Positions 6,924-15,739 of a stretch of 64,000 nt of DNA are shown here, piece after piece. A model generated the notes under the pieces. The model did not search any database, had not been told where the DNA came from, and was given only the letters and a program-made list of their open reading frames with translations. Origin of the DNA: Flavobacterium sp. CF136 (GTDB lineage: Bacteria > Bacteroidota > Bacteroidia > Flavobacteriales > Flavobacteriaceae); NCBI RefSeq assembly GCF_000282055.1, contig NZ_AKJZ01000020.1, positions 25,763 through 89,762 on the forward strand, read 5' to 3'. The translations under genes were made by a program, and so were the position numbers. Numbering within the stretch: the first letter of the stretch is position 1; each line of letters opens with the position of its first letter.

Positions 6924-8327
6924 CTAAGATTCAACATTAGAATTTTTAATGTTAGGATTTTTGATATTGGCTTTCTTAAAAAGAATAGTTACGATGGTTC
7001 CCTTATTTTGTTCCGATTGTACTTGTAATTCCCCGTCATGCATACGGATAATTTTTGAAGCCAATGGGAGTCCTAAACCGTAGCCAATATATTTAGTTGC
7101 AATTTTCCCCCTGAAAAAAGGTTCATATAAATGTGGAATGTCTTCAGGAGGAATACCGATTCCGATATCATTAATAGAAATTTTGATAACTTCCTGATTC
7201 GCAGAAAGCGTTACAAAAACTTCGTTATTATCTGAATATTTTACTCCGTTTGTAATAATATTATTGATCGCCAATTCTAATAAAGGTTTATTGCACGGAA
7301 TCAATAACAAATTAGAATCTTTAGGAGCAAAATTAAGTTTTATGCTCACGCGGTTATCCGGATAAATTTTATCAATATCTGATTTTACTTCAAGTAATAT
7401 TTCATCAATTCTCGCAATATCAAGCACTTGTTTTTTTCCATCGTAACCCGTTTGAGTCAGTTTTAATAAACTTTCGGTAAGATTACCCAGCTTTGATGCC
7501 TGACTATAAATATTTTCTAAAGATTGTATGTATTCTGAAACCGGCCTTTCTTTCAAAAGCATAATTTCAGACTCTGCAATAATAGTCGTGATTGGAGTTT
7601 TTAATTCATGGGAAGCATTGTTTATAAAATTGGCCTGAATTTCAAACGAAGTTTCCAAACGATCCAGCATATCATTAAAAGTAGCTGTAAGATCTGAAAT
7701 CTCATCCGAATTTTTTACTTCAGGCAATCTGTTATGCAGGTTCGAAGCACTGATCCGGTTTACCTCTTTTGTAATTCTCGCAACCGGATTGATAACGCGT
7801 TTTGCTAAAAACCGGCCTAAAAAGAAAGCCAAAAGTATAAATGCAATTCCTCCAAAAAACAATATTTTTACAATATAAACAGTCGTTGTTTTTCCTCTTC
7901 GATCACGTGCACCAACAATTACAATATATTTTTGATTGTTTTCTGTAAAAACCTGACCTAAATAATACTTGCTGTTAATTTCAAAATAGTCTTTTCCAGT
8001 CGTCAGAACATTTGAATAAAACTGATTGGGTAAATTTAATTTAGTATTATAATCAAAGCTATTGGAGCTATTTATTTTTAGAACATATTCTTCTTCTTCA
8101 ATAAGTTCTTCCAGTCCATTTTTTTTTAGATTACTATAATATTTTATTTTTTCGGGATCTTCCTGAAAATGAATGGAAGCTACAATTTTTGCTCTGTCTT
8201 CTAATCGTTTTAAGAAATGATACCTGTTATTTTCCCGAAACAATACAAAAACTATTATACACAATAATAGCGTACTGAAACTTGAAAGTGCAACATAAGT
8301 AAAAGTGATTTTTTTTCTTATATCCAT
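6924..8327 (-). CDS. OmpR-class sensor histidine kinase
   Basis: 467 residues. A first membrane helix (about 10-30), a periplasmic sensor region of roughly 120 residues and a second helix (about 152-172) are followed by HAMP (near 173-225), HisKA with the phospho-accepting histidine in NNASHELKTPI (near 240) and HATPase_c with N-box NNIITNGVKYSD, G1 DIGIGIP and G2 GYGLGLPLAS. The protein autophosphorylates and passes phosphate to the response regulator encoded one base upstream. The signal cannot be deduced. The following USP/bestrophin genes could be targets, which is only positional inference. Confidence 0.93.
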   Translation of the reverse strand: MDIRKKITFTYVALSSFSTLLLCIIVFVLFRENNRYHFLKRLEDRAKIVASIHFQEDPEKIKYYSNLKKNGLEELIEEEEYVLKINSSNSFDYNTKLNLPNQFYSNVLTTGKDYFEINSKYYLGQVFTENNQKYIVIVGARDRRGKTTTVYIVKILFFGGIAFILLAFFLGRFLAKRVINPVARITKEVNRISASNLHNRLPEVKNSDEISDLTATFNDMLDRLETSFEIQANFINNASHELKTPITTIIAESEIMLLKERPVSEYIQSLENIYSQASKLGNLTESLLKLTQTGYDGKKQVLDIARIDEILLEVKSDIDKIYPDNRVSIKLNFAPKDSNLLLIPCNKPLLELAINNIITNGVKYSDNNEVFVTLSANQEVIKISINDIGIGIPPEDIPHLYEPFFRGKIATKYIGYGLGLPLASKIIRMHDGELQVQSEQNKGTIVTILFKKANIKNPNIKNSNVES

Positions 8328-8328
8328 T

Positions 8329-9003
8329 TTATGGCTTTATAACATAACCTAAACCTTTCATCGTATGAATAAGTTTAGTCTTAAAAGGTTTGTCTATTTT
8401 TTTTCTTAAATAGGTAATATAAACATCCACAACATTGGTGTTCATATCAAAATTTATATCCCAGACATTATCCAAAATCTGGTCCCTTGATACTATATGT
8501 TCTTTATTTTTAGCCAGATAATAGAGTAATTTAAACTCTTTGGCTGTCAAAACAATAGATTCCCCTTCCCTTTTTACTGTTTTGGTTCGTCCGTTAATTT
8601 CTAAATCGCTAATTGTTATGATATCTGTTTTTTCAACATCCTGATGGGCTCTCCTGTACAAAGCATTTATCCTTGCTTCAAGTTCACCAAATTTAAAAGG
8701 CTTAACCAAATAATCATCAGCTCCTGAATTAAGTCCGGTTACAATATTTTCTGATGTTCCAAGGGCTGTCAAAAGCAAAACAGGTACAAAATTCCTGCCC
8801 GCACGCAATCTTCTGCAAATTTCAATCCCGTTTATATCAGGCAGCATTACATCTAAAACAACTACATCGAAATTATAATCGTGAAGCATCTCCAAAGCAG
8901 TAGTACCATCAAGTGCTACACTTACTTCATTGTTATTTTCCGCCAATCCTTTTCGCAAAATGGATAAGAGATTAGGTTCGTCTTCAACTATGAGTAATTT
9001 CAT
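8329..9003 (-). CDS. OmpR/PhoB-family response regulator
   Basis: 224 residues: receiver domain with acidic pocket VEDE near 6-9, phosphorylated aspartate in VVVLDVMLPDINGIE (about D51) and lysine in YLVKPFKFGE (about K101), then a winged-helix DNA-binding domain from about 126 ending NVVDVYITYLRKKI and THTMKGLGYVIKP-type residues. It is translated just before its partner kinase (gap of one base), so the pair is an operon. It acts as a cytoplasmic transcription factor. No binding site was identifiable. Confidence 0.94.
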   Translation of the reverse strand: MKLLIVEDEPNLLSILRKGLAENNNEVSVALDGTTALEMLHDYNFDVVVLDVMLPDINGIEICRRLRAGRNFVPVLLLTALGTSENIVTGLNSGADDYLVKPFKFGELEARINALYRRAHQDVEKTDIITISDLEINGRTKTVKREGESIVLTAKEFKLLYYLAKNKEHIVSRDQILDNVWDINFDMNTNVVDVYITYLRKKIDKPFKTKLIHTMKGLGYVIKP

Positions 9004-9116
9004 ATTAATAAATGTATGATTAACAAAAATAACAATTGAATCGAAAATACAAATTACATATAAGGAGAATTATGATTTAATTATGAACCTGAGTTCAGAT
9101 TATTAAAAAGAAGGTT

Positions 9117-9307
9117 TTGAGTTGCCTCCAGCTTCAGCTGGAGGTTTATAATTTAAATATAGCAAAGGCTTTAGCCAAATGAAACTTTTGCGCTTTTCGG
9201 CTAAACTAAAGCCAATTATCTTTACTTCTTTACTTAATTTTTACCCTTTACTTAATTTTTACCTCCAGCTTAATTTTTACCTCCAGCTAAAGCAGGAGGC
9301 AATTCAA
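9117..9307. repeat. REP-like palindromic element, copy 1
   Basis: The ends are inverted repeats of about 29 bases: TTGAGTTGCCTCCAGCTTCA at 9117 and, on the other strand, TTGAATTGCCTCCTGCTTTA from 9307. Each end is itself a GC-richer hairpin (CCTCCAGCT/AGCTGGAGG). The interior has GGCTTTAGCC and GGCTAAACTAAAGCC, plus three near-identical CTTAATTTTTACC units at 9233-9282. A second copy with the same ends is at 43173-43310. The rest of the 362-base gap holds nothing else identifiable. Confidence 0.7.
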
Positions 9308-9365
9308 TCAATTATATAACAATCGAATTGAAGTTATGAAGAACCAACTAACCATTTCAAAAAAC

Positions 9366-9959
9366 TTATTCGCTCTTCAGCCAGCCGGTAATACTCATTC
9401 GGGTATTTTGAGTTACTAAAACCTCATGAACCAATTCGTTGCTTTTAAAGAAAACCGTTTTGCCCTGAGTAGGCGAAATTTTTTGATTATTATCCGGTTG
9501 ATGAATCAACAATTCACCCCCATCTGCTTCCTGCCAATTGCTGTTGAGGTAACTAATCATCGAATATTTCCTGCTGGGATTATTTTTAAACTGATCCAGA
9601 TGTTTCAGGTAAAAATCCCCTTTTTCATATAAGGCATAATGAAATTCGTAACCTGTTATTCCGGTGTAGCAACTTTCATTTAAATAAAGAATGAAAGCAT
9701 CGATTTTAGCAAAAAACTCATTTTCGAAGACATTATTGTGTTTTTTATCTAACCAGTAAATAGAATCACTTCTGATAGCACCGTCGTAAAACAGTTTATC
9801 CGAGTTTCCAATTCCGGCAGCTAACAATAAACTTTTCTGATTTAAATCGAGTAAATTTTGTTTTAGATGATTGGCCAGTTCCGGGGTTAAAAAATGCTCA
9901 GAAATCCCAACTTTATTTTCGATATAACTCGCAATTAAATCTTCAAAACTATCTTCCAT
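9366..9959 (-). CDS. 2OG-Fe(II) oxygenase (prolyl-4-hydroxylase-like)
   Basis: 197 residues with the C-terminal double-stranded beta-helix signature of Fe(II)/2-oxoglutarate oxygenases. The iron ligands are visible as H-x-D in LKHLDQF near residue 119, a distal histidine in NELVHEVLV near 178, and the 2-oxoglutarate-binding arginine in TRMSITGWL near 187. The family includes SM-20/EGL-9-type prolyl hydroxylases that act on proteins; the bacterial substrate is unknown. Cytoplasmic, no signal peptide. Flanked by a REP-like element on its 3' side, and apparently transcribed alone. Confidence 0.82.
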   Translation of the reverse strand: MEDSFEDLIASYIENKVGISEHFLTPELANHLKQNLLDLNQKSLLLAAGIGNSDKLFYDGAIRSDSIYWLDKKHNNVFENEFFAKIDAFILYLNESCYTGITGYEFHYALYEKGDFYLKHLDQFKNNPSRKYSMISYLNSNWQEADGGELLIHQPDNNQKISPTQGKTVFFKSNELVHEVLVTQNTRMSITGWLKSE

Positions 9960-10045
9960 TATATTTTTAGGAAAGACTGCAATTACAGCCGACGTAGCAA
10001 GGTAGGCGAAATAAAACCGGAAATGCTGTTTTTACAAATAATAAA

Positions 10046-10072
10046 CCCGACAGATTATTAAAACCTGTCGGG
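10046..10072 (-). terminator. Terminator of the GlcG/HbpS-like gene
   Basis: CCCGACAG and CTGTCGGG form an 8-base GC-rich stem with an 11-base loop, 43 bases after the stop of the gene at 10116-10517. Only a weak T-run follows on the minus strand. Confidence 0.6.
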
Positions 10073-10115
10073 CCTGTTTCTTAAATTATTACAAATAATT
10101 AATAATTTTAACTGC

Positions 10116-10517
10116 TTATTTTATAGCTTCAGCACCTGCTACTGCTACTGTATGGTCATTTTCTACACTGCTGCCGCTAACACCAATTGCACCGATAATA
10201 TCTCCATTATTATTTTTTATAACTACCCCACCAGGAAAAGTTATCAATCCTCCATTTGAGTGTTCGATATTATAAAGTGGCGCTCCAGGCTGAACAGCAT
10301 CTACCAAAGAAGCTGTATCCATTGTAAACCATGCTGCAGTTCTTGCTTTTTTATGAGATATATCAATCGATCCTATCCAGGCTCCATCCATACGCGCAAA
10401 AGCAACCAGATTCGCTCCGGCATCTACTACGCAAATATCCATTTTTGTATTAATTTCTGTTGCTTTATTTTTTGCAGCAGCAATCGCTTTTTCAGCTTGT
10501 TCTAAGGTAATGTTCAT
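10116..10517 (-). CDS. GlcG/HbpS-family heme-binding-like protein
   Basis: 133 residues covering the whole GlcG/HbpS (formerly DUF336) domain: [13 protein letters not shown] at the N-terminus, [18 protein letters not shown] near 29-46, [15 protein letters not shown] near 50-64, and the glycine-rich [18 protein letters not shown] near 105-122. Members bind heme or small ligands, or are of unknown enzymatic role; many lie in glycolate or propanediol operons. No signal peptide is visible, so a cytosolic location is likely. It lies 42 bases downstream of the AAA ATPase gene on the same strand and may be in that operon. Confidence 0.85.
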   Translation of the reverse strand: MNITLEQAEKAIAAAKNKATEINTKMDICVVDAGANLVAFARMDGAWIGSIDISHKKARTAAWFTMDTASLVDAVQPGAPLYNIEHSNGGLITFPGGVVIKNNNGDIIGAIGVSGSSVENDHTVAVAGAEAIK

Positions 10518-10559
10518 TTTTAGAATTTTAATTATTGGTTGAAGTTAGTCTTTATTTTT

Positions 10560-12023
10560 TTACAATTTACTGATATAACTTCCGTACATATCTTTAAATT
10601 GATGTCCTTGTGCAAAACGGTCTTTGCTTAATTTTTTATATTCAACCAAAGCCCATAAAATAAATTCTTTCATGAAGTATTGGTCATTTTTGTCCAACTG
10701 AGGCTGATATTTTTTTATTAGGATATCTAACGGAGTTACCTCATCCAAAATATTTCTATACTCTGTGTCTGAAGCTTCATCTAACAATTCGAAGCCGCTC
10801 TCAACAAAAAACCAATCGATTAAATCAGAATAAGGTGTTTTTTCACCTGGTTTTTCAAGCTTTTCTATCTTAGGAAAATGATCTGAAAATAAAGTTCTAA
10901 TTGCAGACCCAATTAAATTTTGTGCTACAACGGCAGCTCCTTCCTGCTCGCCTTCATAAACTAATTCTACTTTTCCGGTAATCGCAGGAATAATTCCAAT
11001 AAAATCAGACAAACGTAAAACAGTGTGATCAACTCCGGCTTTTAAAGCGCGACGCTCTGCAGTACTAATTAAATTTTCGAAAGCTGTAATACTCATTCTG
11101 GCACTTACGCCGCTTTTATTATCTATGTATTCACTGTCACGTGCTTCAAAACTTATTTGCTCCAGAATATCTTTGGCTAAACCCGGAACATATACAATCT
11201 CACTTTGAGTATCGTCTAATTTTGCTTCTTGTTCAGTTATCGTTCTCGCAATTGTAATATTTTCAGGATAATGCGTCAAAATTTGTGACCCAATCCTGTC
11301 TTTCAAAGGAGTTACAATACTTCCTCTATTGGTATAATCTTCCGGATTGGCAGTAAAAATAAATTGCATATCAAGCGGCATTCTCAATTTAAAACCTCTA
11401 ATCTGAATATCGCCTTCCTGCAAAATATTAAATAATGAAACCTGAATCCTGGCTTGCAAATCAGGTAATTCGTTGATTACAAAAATACAGCGATTCGCTC
11501 TCGGAATCATCCCGAAATGAATCACGCGATCATCGGCATATGATAATTTTAAATTTGCTGCTTTTATTGGGTCGACATCACCAATTAAATCGGCTACTGT
11601 AACATCCGGAGTTGCTAATTTTTCGAAAAAACGTTCGTTTCTGTGCAGCCATGAAATTGGTGTTTCGTCTCCTTTTTCCGCAATGATATCTTTAGCAAAC
11701 CGGGAAATCGGATTTAACGGATCATCATTAATTTCAGAACCTGACACAAACGGAATATATTCATCCAGTAATTCGATCATTTTACGCGCCAAACGAGTTT
11801 TAGCCTGACCGCGAAGCCCTAGTAAATTGATATTATGACGAGATAAAATAGCTCTCTCCAATTCGGGAATTACTGTATTTTCAAAACCATGAACTCCTTC
11901 AAAAACCGGTTGCCCTGATTTGATTTTCTCACGAAGATTTTCTCGCAATTCATCTTTAATAGATTTGGTTTTATATCCTGCCGTCTTTAACTGACCTAAT
12001 GTATTTATGTTTTCTACTTTCAT
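10560..12023 (-). CDS. MoxR/Mg-chelatase-type AAA+ ATPase
   Basis: 487 residues of a hexameric AAA+ ATPase related to magnesium-chelatase ChlI/MoxR. The nucleotide-binding region starts near residue 63 (INLLGLRGQAKTRLARKM, a Walker A variant with GQAKT). It is followed by a Walker B-like CIFVINELPDLQ near 178-189 and sensor 1 FIFTANPEDYTNRG near 220-233. A helical lid domain follows. The gene downstream of the 12189-13307 von Willebrand gene on the same strand forms the usual ATPase/VWA pair, thought to act as a chaperone for metal insertion or complex assembly. The client is unknown. Confidence 0.85.
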   Translation of the reverse strand: MKVENINTLGQLKTAGYKTKSIKDELRENLREKIKSGQPVFEGVHGFENTVIPELERAILSRHNINLLGLRGQAKTRLARKMIELLDEYIPFVSGSEINDDPLNPISRFAKDIIAEKGDETPISWLHRNERFFEKLATPDVTVADLIGDVDPIKAANLKLSYADDRVIHFGMIPRANRCIFVINELPDLQARIQVSLFNILQEGDIQIRGFKLRMPLDMQFIFTANPEDYTNRGSIVTPLKDRIGSQILTHYPENITIARTITEQEAKLDDTQSEIVYVPGLAKDILEQISFEARDSEYIDNKSGVSARMSITAFENLISTAERRALKAGVDHTVLRLSDFIGIIPAITGKVELVYEGEQEGAAVVAQNLIGSAIRTLFSDHFPKIEKLEKPGEKTPYSDLIDWFFVESGFELLDEASDTEYRNILDEVTPLDILIKKYQPQLDKNDQYFMKEFILWALVEYKKLSKDRFAQGHQFKDMYGSYISKL

Positions 12024-12188
12024 TTTATGAAATATCTATTTTGTTATTTTTATTATATTTTATTTTAACGAGTTAGACGCACTGCTGTGCGCCTCTACGA
12101 TATATGTTGTCTTAAAAACGCTTCGACTCTGCTCAGCGTGACAACCGAAAACCTTTGTTCCTCTGAGACTTTGCAACTATGAACCTAT
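12024..12188. repeat. Composite of dispersed-repeat fragments between the VWA and AAA genes
   Basis: Contains the hairpin GACGCACTGCTGTGCGCC (about 12077-12094) followed by CTTCGACTCTGCTCAGCGTG (about 12122-12141). The latter resembles the CTTCGACTCCGCTCAGTG stretch found in the MITE-like copies at 38040 and 63960. No gene is apparent. Confidence 0.45.
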
Positions 12189-13307
12189 TTAACGAACTCT
12201 TTTCTTCCTGTTCGTTTCATAATCTTCAAAAATCATTTCACCTAAACCTTTTATTCCTGTATAAAAAGCTTTTCCCTGATTCGCTTCAGTAAAATGATTC
12301 ACAAAACGCTGCAAATAAGGGTCATTTGCAATCATAAAAGTCGTAATCGGAATGTGTAATTTTCTGGCTTGCTGTGCCTGTGTGTAACATTTATCGACAA
12401 TATATTCATCGAGACCGTTACTGTTCATATAATAGGAACCATCCCTTTCACGCACACAACTTGGTTTTCCATCGGTAATCATGAAAATTTGTTTGTTGGT
12501 ATTTCGTTTTCTGCGCAAAATATCCATTGCTAATTGCAATCCTGCAACAGTGTTCGTATGATAAGGACCAACTTGTAAATAAGGTAAATCTTTAATTGGA
12601 ATTATCCAGGCATCATTCCCAAAAACCAAAATATCAAGAGTATCTTTTGGGTAGCGTGTTGTGATTAATTCGGCCAGGGCCATCGCTACTTTTTTGGCAG
12701 GTGTAATTCGGTCTTCTCCGTATAAAATCATACTATGACTGATGTCTATCATCAAAACAGTACTCATTTGAGCTTTATACTGTGTTTCTTCTACTACCAA
12801 ATCATTTTCGGTGAGCATAAAACTTTCTACGCCATTGTTTATTTGAGCATTTCGCAAGCTCTCAGTCAAAGAAATACGTTCTAAACCATCTCCAAAATTA
12901 AATTCACGAAATTCTCCGGTATGCTCATCACCATTTCCGGCATGCTTGGTTTTATGATTTCCGTTTCCGGAACGCTTTAAATTACCAAAAATCTGATCTA
13001 AAGCCTGCTGACGAATTGCACGTTCTGTTTTAGCAGTAATGCCAAAACCTCCTGTTCCATCTTCTTTAACCTCGTCTTTTATGTAACCTTTCTTTTTTAA
13101 ATCTTCGATAAAATCATCAATTGTATAATTTTCATCGGTAAGTTTATATTCTTTGTCCAGCTCCCGAAGCCAATTTATAGCTTCATCAAAATCACCCGAA
13201 GTATGGGTAATTAACTCTTTAAAAATGCCAAAAAGTTTTTCAAACGGAGACTGAAATGGGGCTTCGTAAGTTTTAAAGTAAAAACCTTTTTTAAATTCGT
13301 TTTTCAT
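12189..13307 (-). CDS. Von Willebrand factor type A domain protein (MoxR partner)
   Basis: 372 residues. The C-terminal half (from about 180) is a VWA domain with a MIDAS metal site: MIDISHSM gives D-x-S-x-S, the threonine is in GPYHTNTVAG, and the acidic residue is in FMITDGKPS. The N-terminal 150 residues are charged and lack recognisable domains. No signal peptide or membrane span is present, so the protein is cytoplasmic. VWA proteins paired with MoxR-type ATPases act as adaptors that bring metal-dependent clients to the ATPase. The ATPase gene follows 165 bases downstream, separated by repeat fragments. Confidence 0.86.
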   Translation of the reverse strand: MKNEFKKGFYFKTYEAPFQSPFEKLFGIFKELITHTSGDFDEAINWLRELDKEYKLTDENYTIDDFIEDLKKKGYIKDEVKEDGTGGFGITAKTERAIRQQALDQIFGNLKRSGNGNHKTKHAGNGDEHTGEFREFNFGDGLERISLTESLRNAQINNGVESFMLTENDLVVEETQYKAQMSTVLMIDISHSMILYGEDRITPAKKVAMALAELITTRYPKDTLDILVFGNDAWIIPIKDLPYLQVGPYHTNTVAGLQLAMDILRRKRNTNKQIFMITDGKPSCVRERDGSYYMNSNGLDEYIVDKCYTQAQQARKLHIPITTFMIANDPYLQRFVNHFTEANQGKAFYTGIKGLGEMIFEDYETNRKKRVR

Positions 13308-13413
13308 AATTCTAAAATTACGGTTTTTTAGAATTACGAAAAAAGAAACGTTTATTAATTTTTAGTTAAAATATTTAAAAAAAATGAGCCGAAAATAACT
13401 CAAATACTATCAA

Positions 13414-13791
13414 TTATTCAAACTTTCCATCAACATAAAACCAAGCTTCATTTTCAAATTTAAAAGTCGAAAACTCGTAATGTTCCTGAGGCTTTTGGCT
13501 GGCGTCTAAAAAATAAGCTTTAAACTCAACCGTAGTTTCTGTAAAACTTAAAATTTCTAACTTTTGCCATTTATTGCTGGTTGCCCATTTTAGGATTTCT
13601 TCTTTCGAATAATATTTCCGTTCAGAAACATAAGTCGTTTCCAAAAGATAATCAGCATTATGGGTAACATAAGCCGAATACCTGGATCGCATCAAAGCTA
13701 AAGCAGTTGGCGCTTTCTGGCTTTTTTGAAGATACAATCCACAACAATCGGCAAATAACAAATTGGTATCACAAAAACATTTATTCTCCAT
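13414..13791 (-). CDS. YchJ/UPF0225-family protein with SEC-C-like zinc motif
   Basis: 125 residues from the ATG at 13791; an in-frame ATG at 13809 is possible but would give an extra MVKSRL tail deep inside the upstream gene. The N-terminal CFCDTNLLFADCC is a SEC-C-like metal-binding motif, followed by the YchJ core with LMRSRYSAYV near 38-47 and a nuclear-transport-factor-2-like fold. Function is unknown; a zinc-binding cytoplasmic protein is likely. It overlaps the end of the 77-residue gene upstream by 11 bases, indicating translational coupling. Confidence 0.85.
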   Translation of the reverse strand: MENKCFCDTNLLFADCCGLYLQKSQKAPTALALMRSRYSAYVTHNADYLLETTYVSERKYYSKEEILKWATSNKWQKLEILSFTETTVEFKAYFLDASQKPQEHYEFSTFKFENEAWFYVDGKFE

Positions 13792-14014
13792 CAACCTGCT
13801 CTTCACCATTAAGTTTTACATGTAACTGGTTTAATAAAACCTGATATCTGCTTATTTCTCTTAATTCTTCATCTTCTTCTGCAAAATCTAACATTTCATC
13901 TAATACATCACTTACTTCCAGTAATTTATTATTTGCTTCTCTATTGTTTTCCGCAGCAATTAAATCTATAATTTCCTGTACGCTCGCTTTTAAACTTTCA
14001 AATTTTGTATTCAT
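13781..14014 (-). CDS. Small acidic conserved hypothetical protein
   Basis: 77 residues, rich in Glu/Asp and largely helical by pattern (MNTKFESLKASVQEIIDLIA, then LDEMLDFAEEDEELREIS). No cysteine, membrane span or signal. Not recognised as a named family. It overlaps the YchJ-like gene by 11 bases and is probably co-transcribed with it. A regulatory or structural role cannot be assigned. Confidence 0.65.
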   Translation of the reverse strand: MNTKFESLKASVQEIIDLIAAENNREANNKLLEVSDVLDEMLDFAEEDEELREISRYQVLLNQLHVKLNGEEQVDGE

Positions 14015-14081
14015 ATTTTCTTATTGTTATTTTTTCTTTCAGGTTTCAAGTTTCAGATTACGTTACGCAACTTGAAACTTT

Positions 14082-14228
14082 TTACTCTTCAGTTTTATTT
14101 TCATTAAACTTTTTCACAATTTCCTTTAGCTTTTCCTTGCGTGCAATTACGGCTTGTTTTGCTTTGTCCTGAGCTTTATGAAGTTTATCGTTGTGCTTTT
14201 TTATATTTCTTTCGTTGTTGCGTCCCAT
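14082..14228 (-). CDS. Small basic coiled-coil-like protein (48 aa)
   Basis: A 48-codon frame starting at the ATG 14228-14226, whose A is also the last base of the preceding gene's stop (TAATG overlap), and ending TAA at 14082. It begins MGRNNERNIKKHNDKLHKAQ and continues as a lysine-rich heptad-like helix ending NENKTEE. The stop/start overlap argues for translation coupled to the upstream 14228-14770 gene. Function unknown; the composition would suit a nucleic-acid- or ribosome-associated peptide, but that is a guess. Confidence 0.55.
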   Translation of the reverse strand: MGRNNERNIKKHNDKLHKAQDKAKQAVIARKEKLKEIVKKFNENKTEE

Positions 14229-14770
14229 TATATTTCTCTTTTAATTTCGTCTAAAGTTTTCTCGGTATAAATCAATTCGCTGATAATTTGTTTTCTTAAA
14301 TCGGCAATATCATCATAATCAAAATGTTTTGCCCATGAAGTCAGTTGTTGCAGGTTTCTAATTTGTTTAATTCGCTTTGTGGTTTCAAAACTGGTTCTCA
14401 AAACTGCTTTTTTATCATACTCCGGATTATTTCTATGCTGATAGGTTACTATATTTTTCTCAAAATCTGCTTCAATATAGTATAATTTCTCAGTTGCATT
14501 ATCAGGATAAAATTCACTCCAAGCTGCGAAACCAATTTTAGCTTTCGATTCTGTTTCAGGTTCGCGTGCTATCAAACGCCATTTGCTGTTGGCCAATCTC
14601 CCCCAATGATTCGAAACGCGGTACATTCCATTTTCGGTATAATAATAGGTACTTCCCGCTTTGCTCTCAAACTGTATTTTCAAACCTTCAATCTCATTCG
14701 AAAGTACTTCATGAAAAACACAAAAAGTATTTTTAAACGAATTAGGGTGTGGCTTATAGTTTTTTTGCAT
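14228..14770 (-). CDS. Conserved hypothetical protein
   Basis: 180 residues from the second ATG. An upstream in-frame ATG at 14776 falls inside a TATATTTG -7 element (14774-14781), so it is unlikely to be used, and the 14770 start would itself be nearly leaderless. The protein is soluble, aromatic-rich in the middle (HWGRLANSKWRL, AAWSEFYPD) and charged at the C-terminus. No family recognised. The 48-residue basic protein follows with a one-base overlap. Confidence 0.6.
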   Translation of the reverse strand: MQKNYKPHPNSFKNTFCVFHEVLSNEIEGLKIQFESKAGSTYYYTENGMYRVSNHWGRLANSKWRLIAREPETESKAKIGFAAWSEFYPDNATEKLYYIEADFEKNIVTYQHRNNPEYDKKAVLRTSFETTKRIKQIRNLQQLTSWAKHFDYDDIADLRKQIISELIYTEKTLDEIKREI

Positions 14771-14858
14771 ATGCAAATATACTCAGATTGTCCTGAACTC
14801 CCTAAATCCAAAGAATATATTGATTAACTTTGCAGCTTCAATTTTAAAATAAAAAGTC

Positions 14859-15110
14859 ATGTCTAAAGGATCACAAGAAAAAATGCTGCAAAAAGGAGTT
14901 TATACAGGCATCATGGAAAAAGATGAAAACAACAATTATTTCTGTGGTGAATACCTTTTAGATTATAAAATAGCACACAGCAACTTTACTGTAGGCGATT
15001 GGATTACGATAAAATCCGTTATCGAAAACCCAAGTGACATCAGCTATAACAAATATCCAAAAAAGTCTAAAAACTTCGATAAGGCAAATAATAAACCGGA
15101 ACATAAGTAA
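14859..15110 (+). CDS. Small hypothetical protein
   Basis: 83 residues, no signal peptide or membrane segment. The centre (GVYTGIMEKDENNNYFCGEY) and VGDWITIKSV read like a small beta-barrel; the lysine-rich C-terminus (KYPKKSKNFDKANNKPEHK) looks disordered. A TAACTTTG -7 element lies at 14825-14832, divergent from the hypothetical gene on the other side. No function is assignable. Confidence 0.6.
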   Translation: MSKGSQEKMLQKGVYTGIMEKDENNNYFCGEYLLDYKIAHSNFTVGDWITIKSVIENPSDISYNKYPKKSKNFDKANNKPEHK

Positions 15111-15224
15111 TATTGAGAACCTCCGTTTCAAGTCTCCATTTTCAGGACAGCTGTAAAATGTGGCTCAAACTTCTAAATATTCGGAATATTTTTTCCTTCA
15201 AAACTAAAAAGTTAAAAAAAAGTG

Positions 15225-15232
15225 TACCTTTG
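15225..15232 (+). promoter_or_regulatory. -7 element TACCTTTG of the J-domain/KTSC gene
   Basis: An exact TAnnTTTG match 66 bases upstream of the ATG at 15299. There is no clear -33 TTG at the usual distance. Confidence 0.4.
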
Positions 15233-15298
15233 CAAAAAATTTGTCTTTTGAACAATTAATATCAATTTCAAACTAATAGACAAGTAGTTACCTTATTT

Positions 15299-15739
15299 AT
15301 GAAAAAAATAGTTGAATATCGCAAGTTACTAAACGTAGAAAAAACTGCTGAATTAAAAGATTTAAAAACCATTTATCGTAATGCGATGAAAGAATCTCAT
15401 CCTGATAAATTTCAAGGTGATGATGCTGGTTTGAAAGCTGCAGAAGAAAAAAGTAAAGCTATTATTGAAGCTTATCATTTTTTGGTAAGCATTAATCCTG
15501 AAACGATTAAAGCAAATTTACCTGAATATACTGAGACTATCGCAACTGCAACAATTACTGATTATAAATTTGTTGAAGGTCGTTTAATTATCGATTTCTC
15601 AAACGGAAGTGTTTACGAATACATTAGTGTTCCTAAAGCAACTTACGTAAAAATGGTAAATGCAGATTCTCCTGGAAGATTTGCAAAAAGACATATTCTG
15701 AACTCTTTTACCTGGAGAAAAAAAACAAATCAAGAATAG
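15299..15739 (+). CDS. J-domain protein with C-terminal KTSC domain
   Basis: 146 residues. The N-terminal half resembles a short DnaJ-type J domain: YRKLLNVEKTAELKDLKTIYRNAMKESHPDKF, with HPD at residues 35-37 (the DnaK-stimulating tripeptide). The C-terminal half (about 80-140) is a KTSC domain with DFSNGSVYEYISVP. The arrangement suggests a DnaK co-chaperone with an extra nucleic-acid- or RNA-binding module, known from Lys-tRNA-synthetase-associated KTSC proteins, but its role here is unknown. It stands alone, with a T-rich trailer. Confidence 0.75.
   Translation: MKKIVEYRKLLNVEKTAELKDLKTIYRNAMKESHPDKFQGDDAGLKAAEEKSKAIIEAYHFLVSINPETIKANLPEYTETIATATITDYKFVEGRLIIDFSNGSVYEYISVPKATYVKMVNADSPGRFAKRHILNSFTWRKKTNQE

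Noticed and set aside
9225..9290. Short repeats that could suggest a CRISPR array
   Set aside because: The CTTAATTTTTACC units are only 13 bases, with short irregular gaps, inside a REP-like element; there are no spacers or cas genes.
13414..14014. Toxin-antitoxin reading of the YchJ-like and 77-residue overlapping genes
   Set aside because: The first has clear YchJ/SEC-C motifs and neither shows a toxin or antitoxin pattern.
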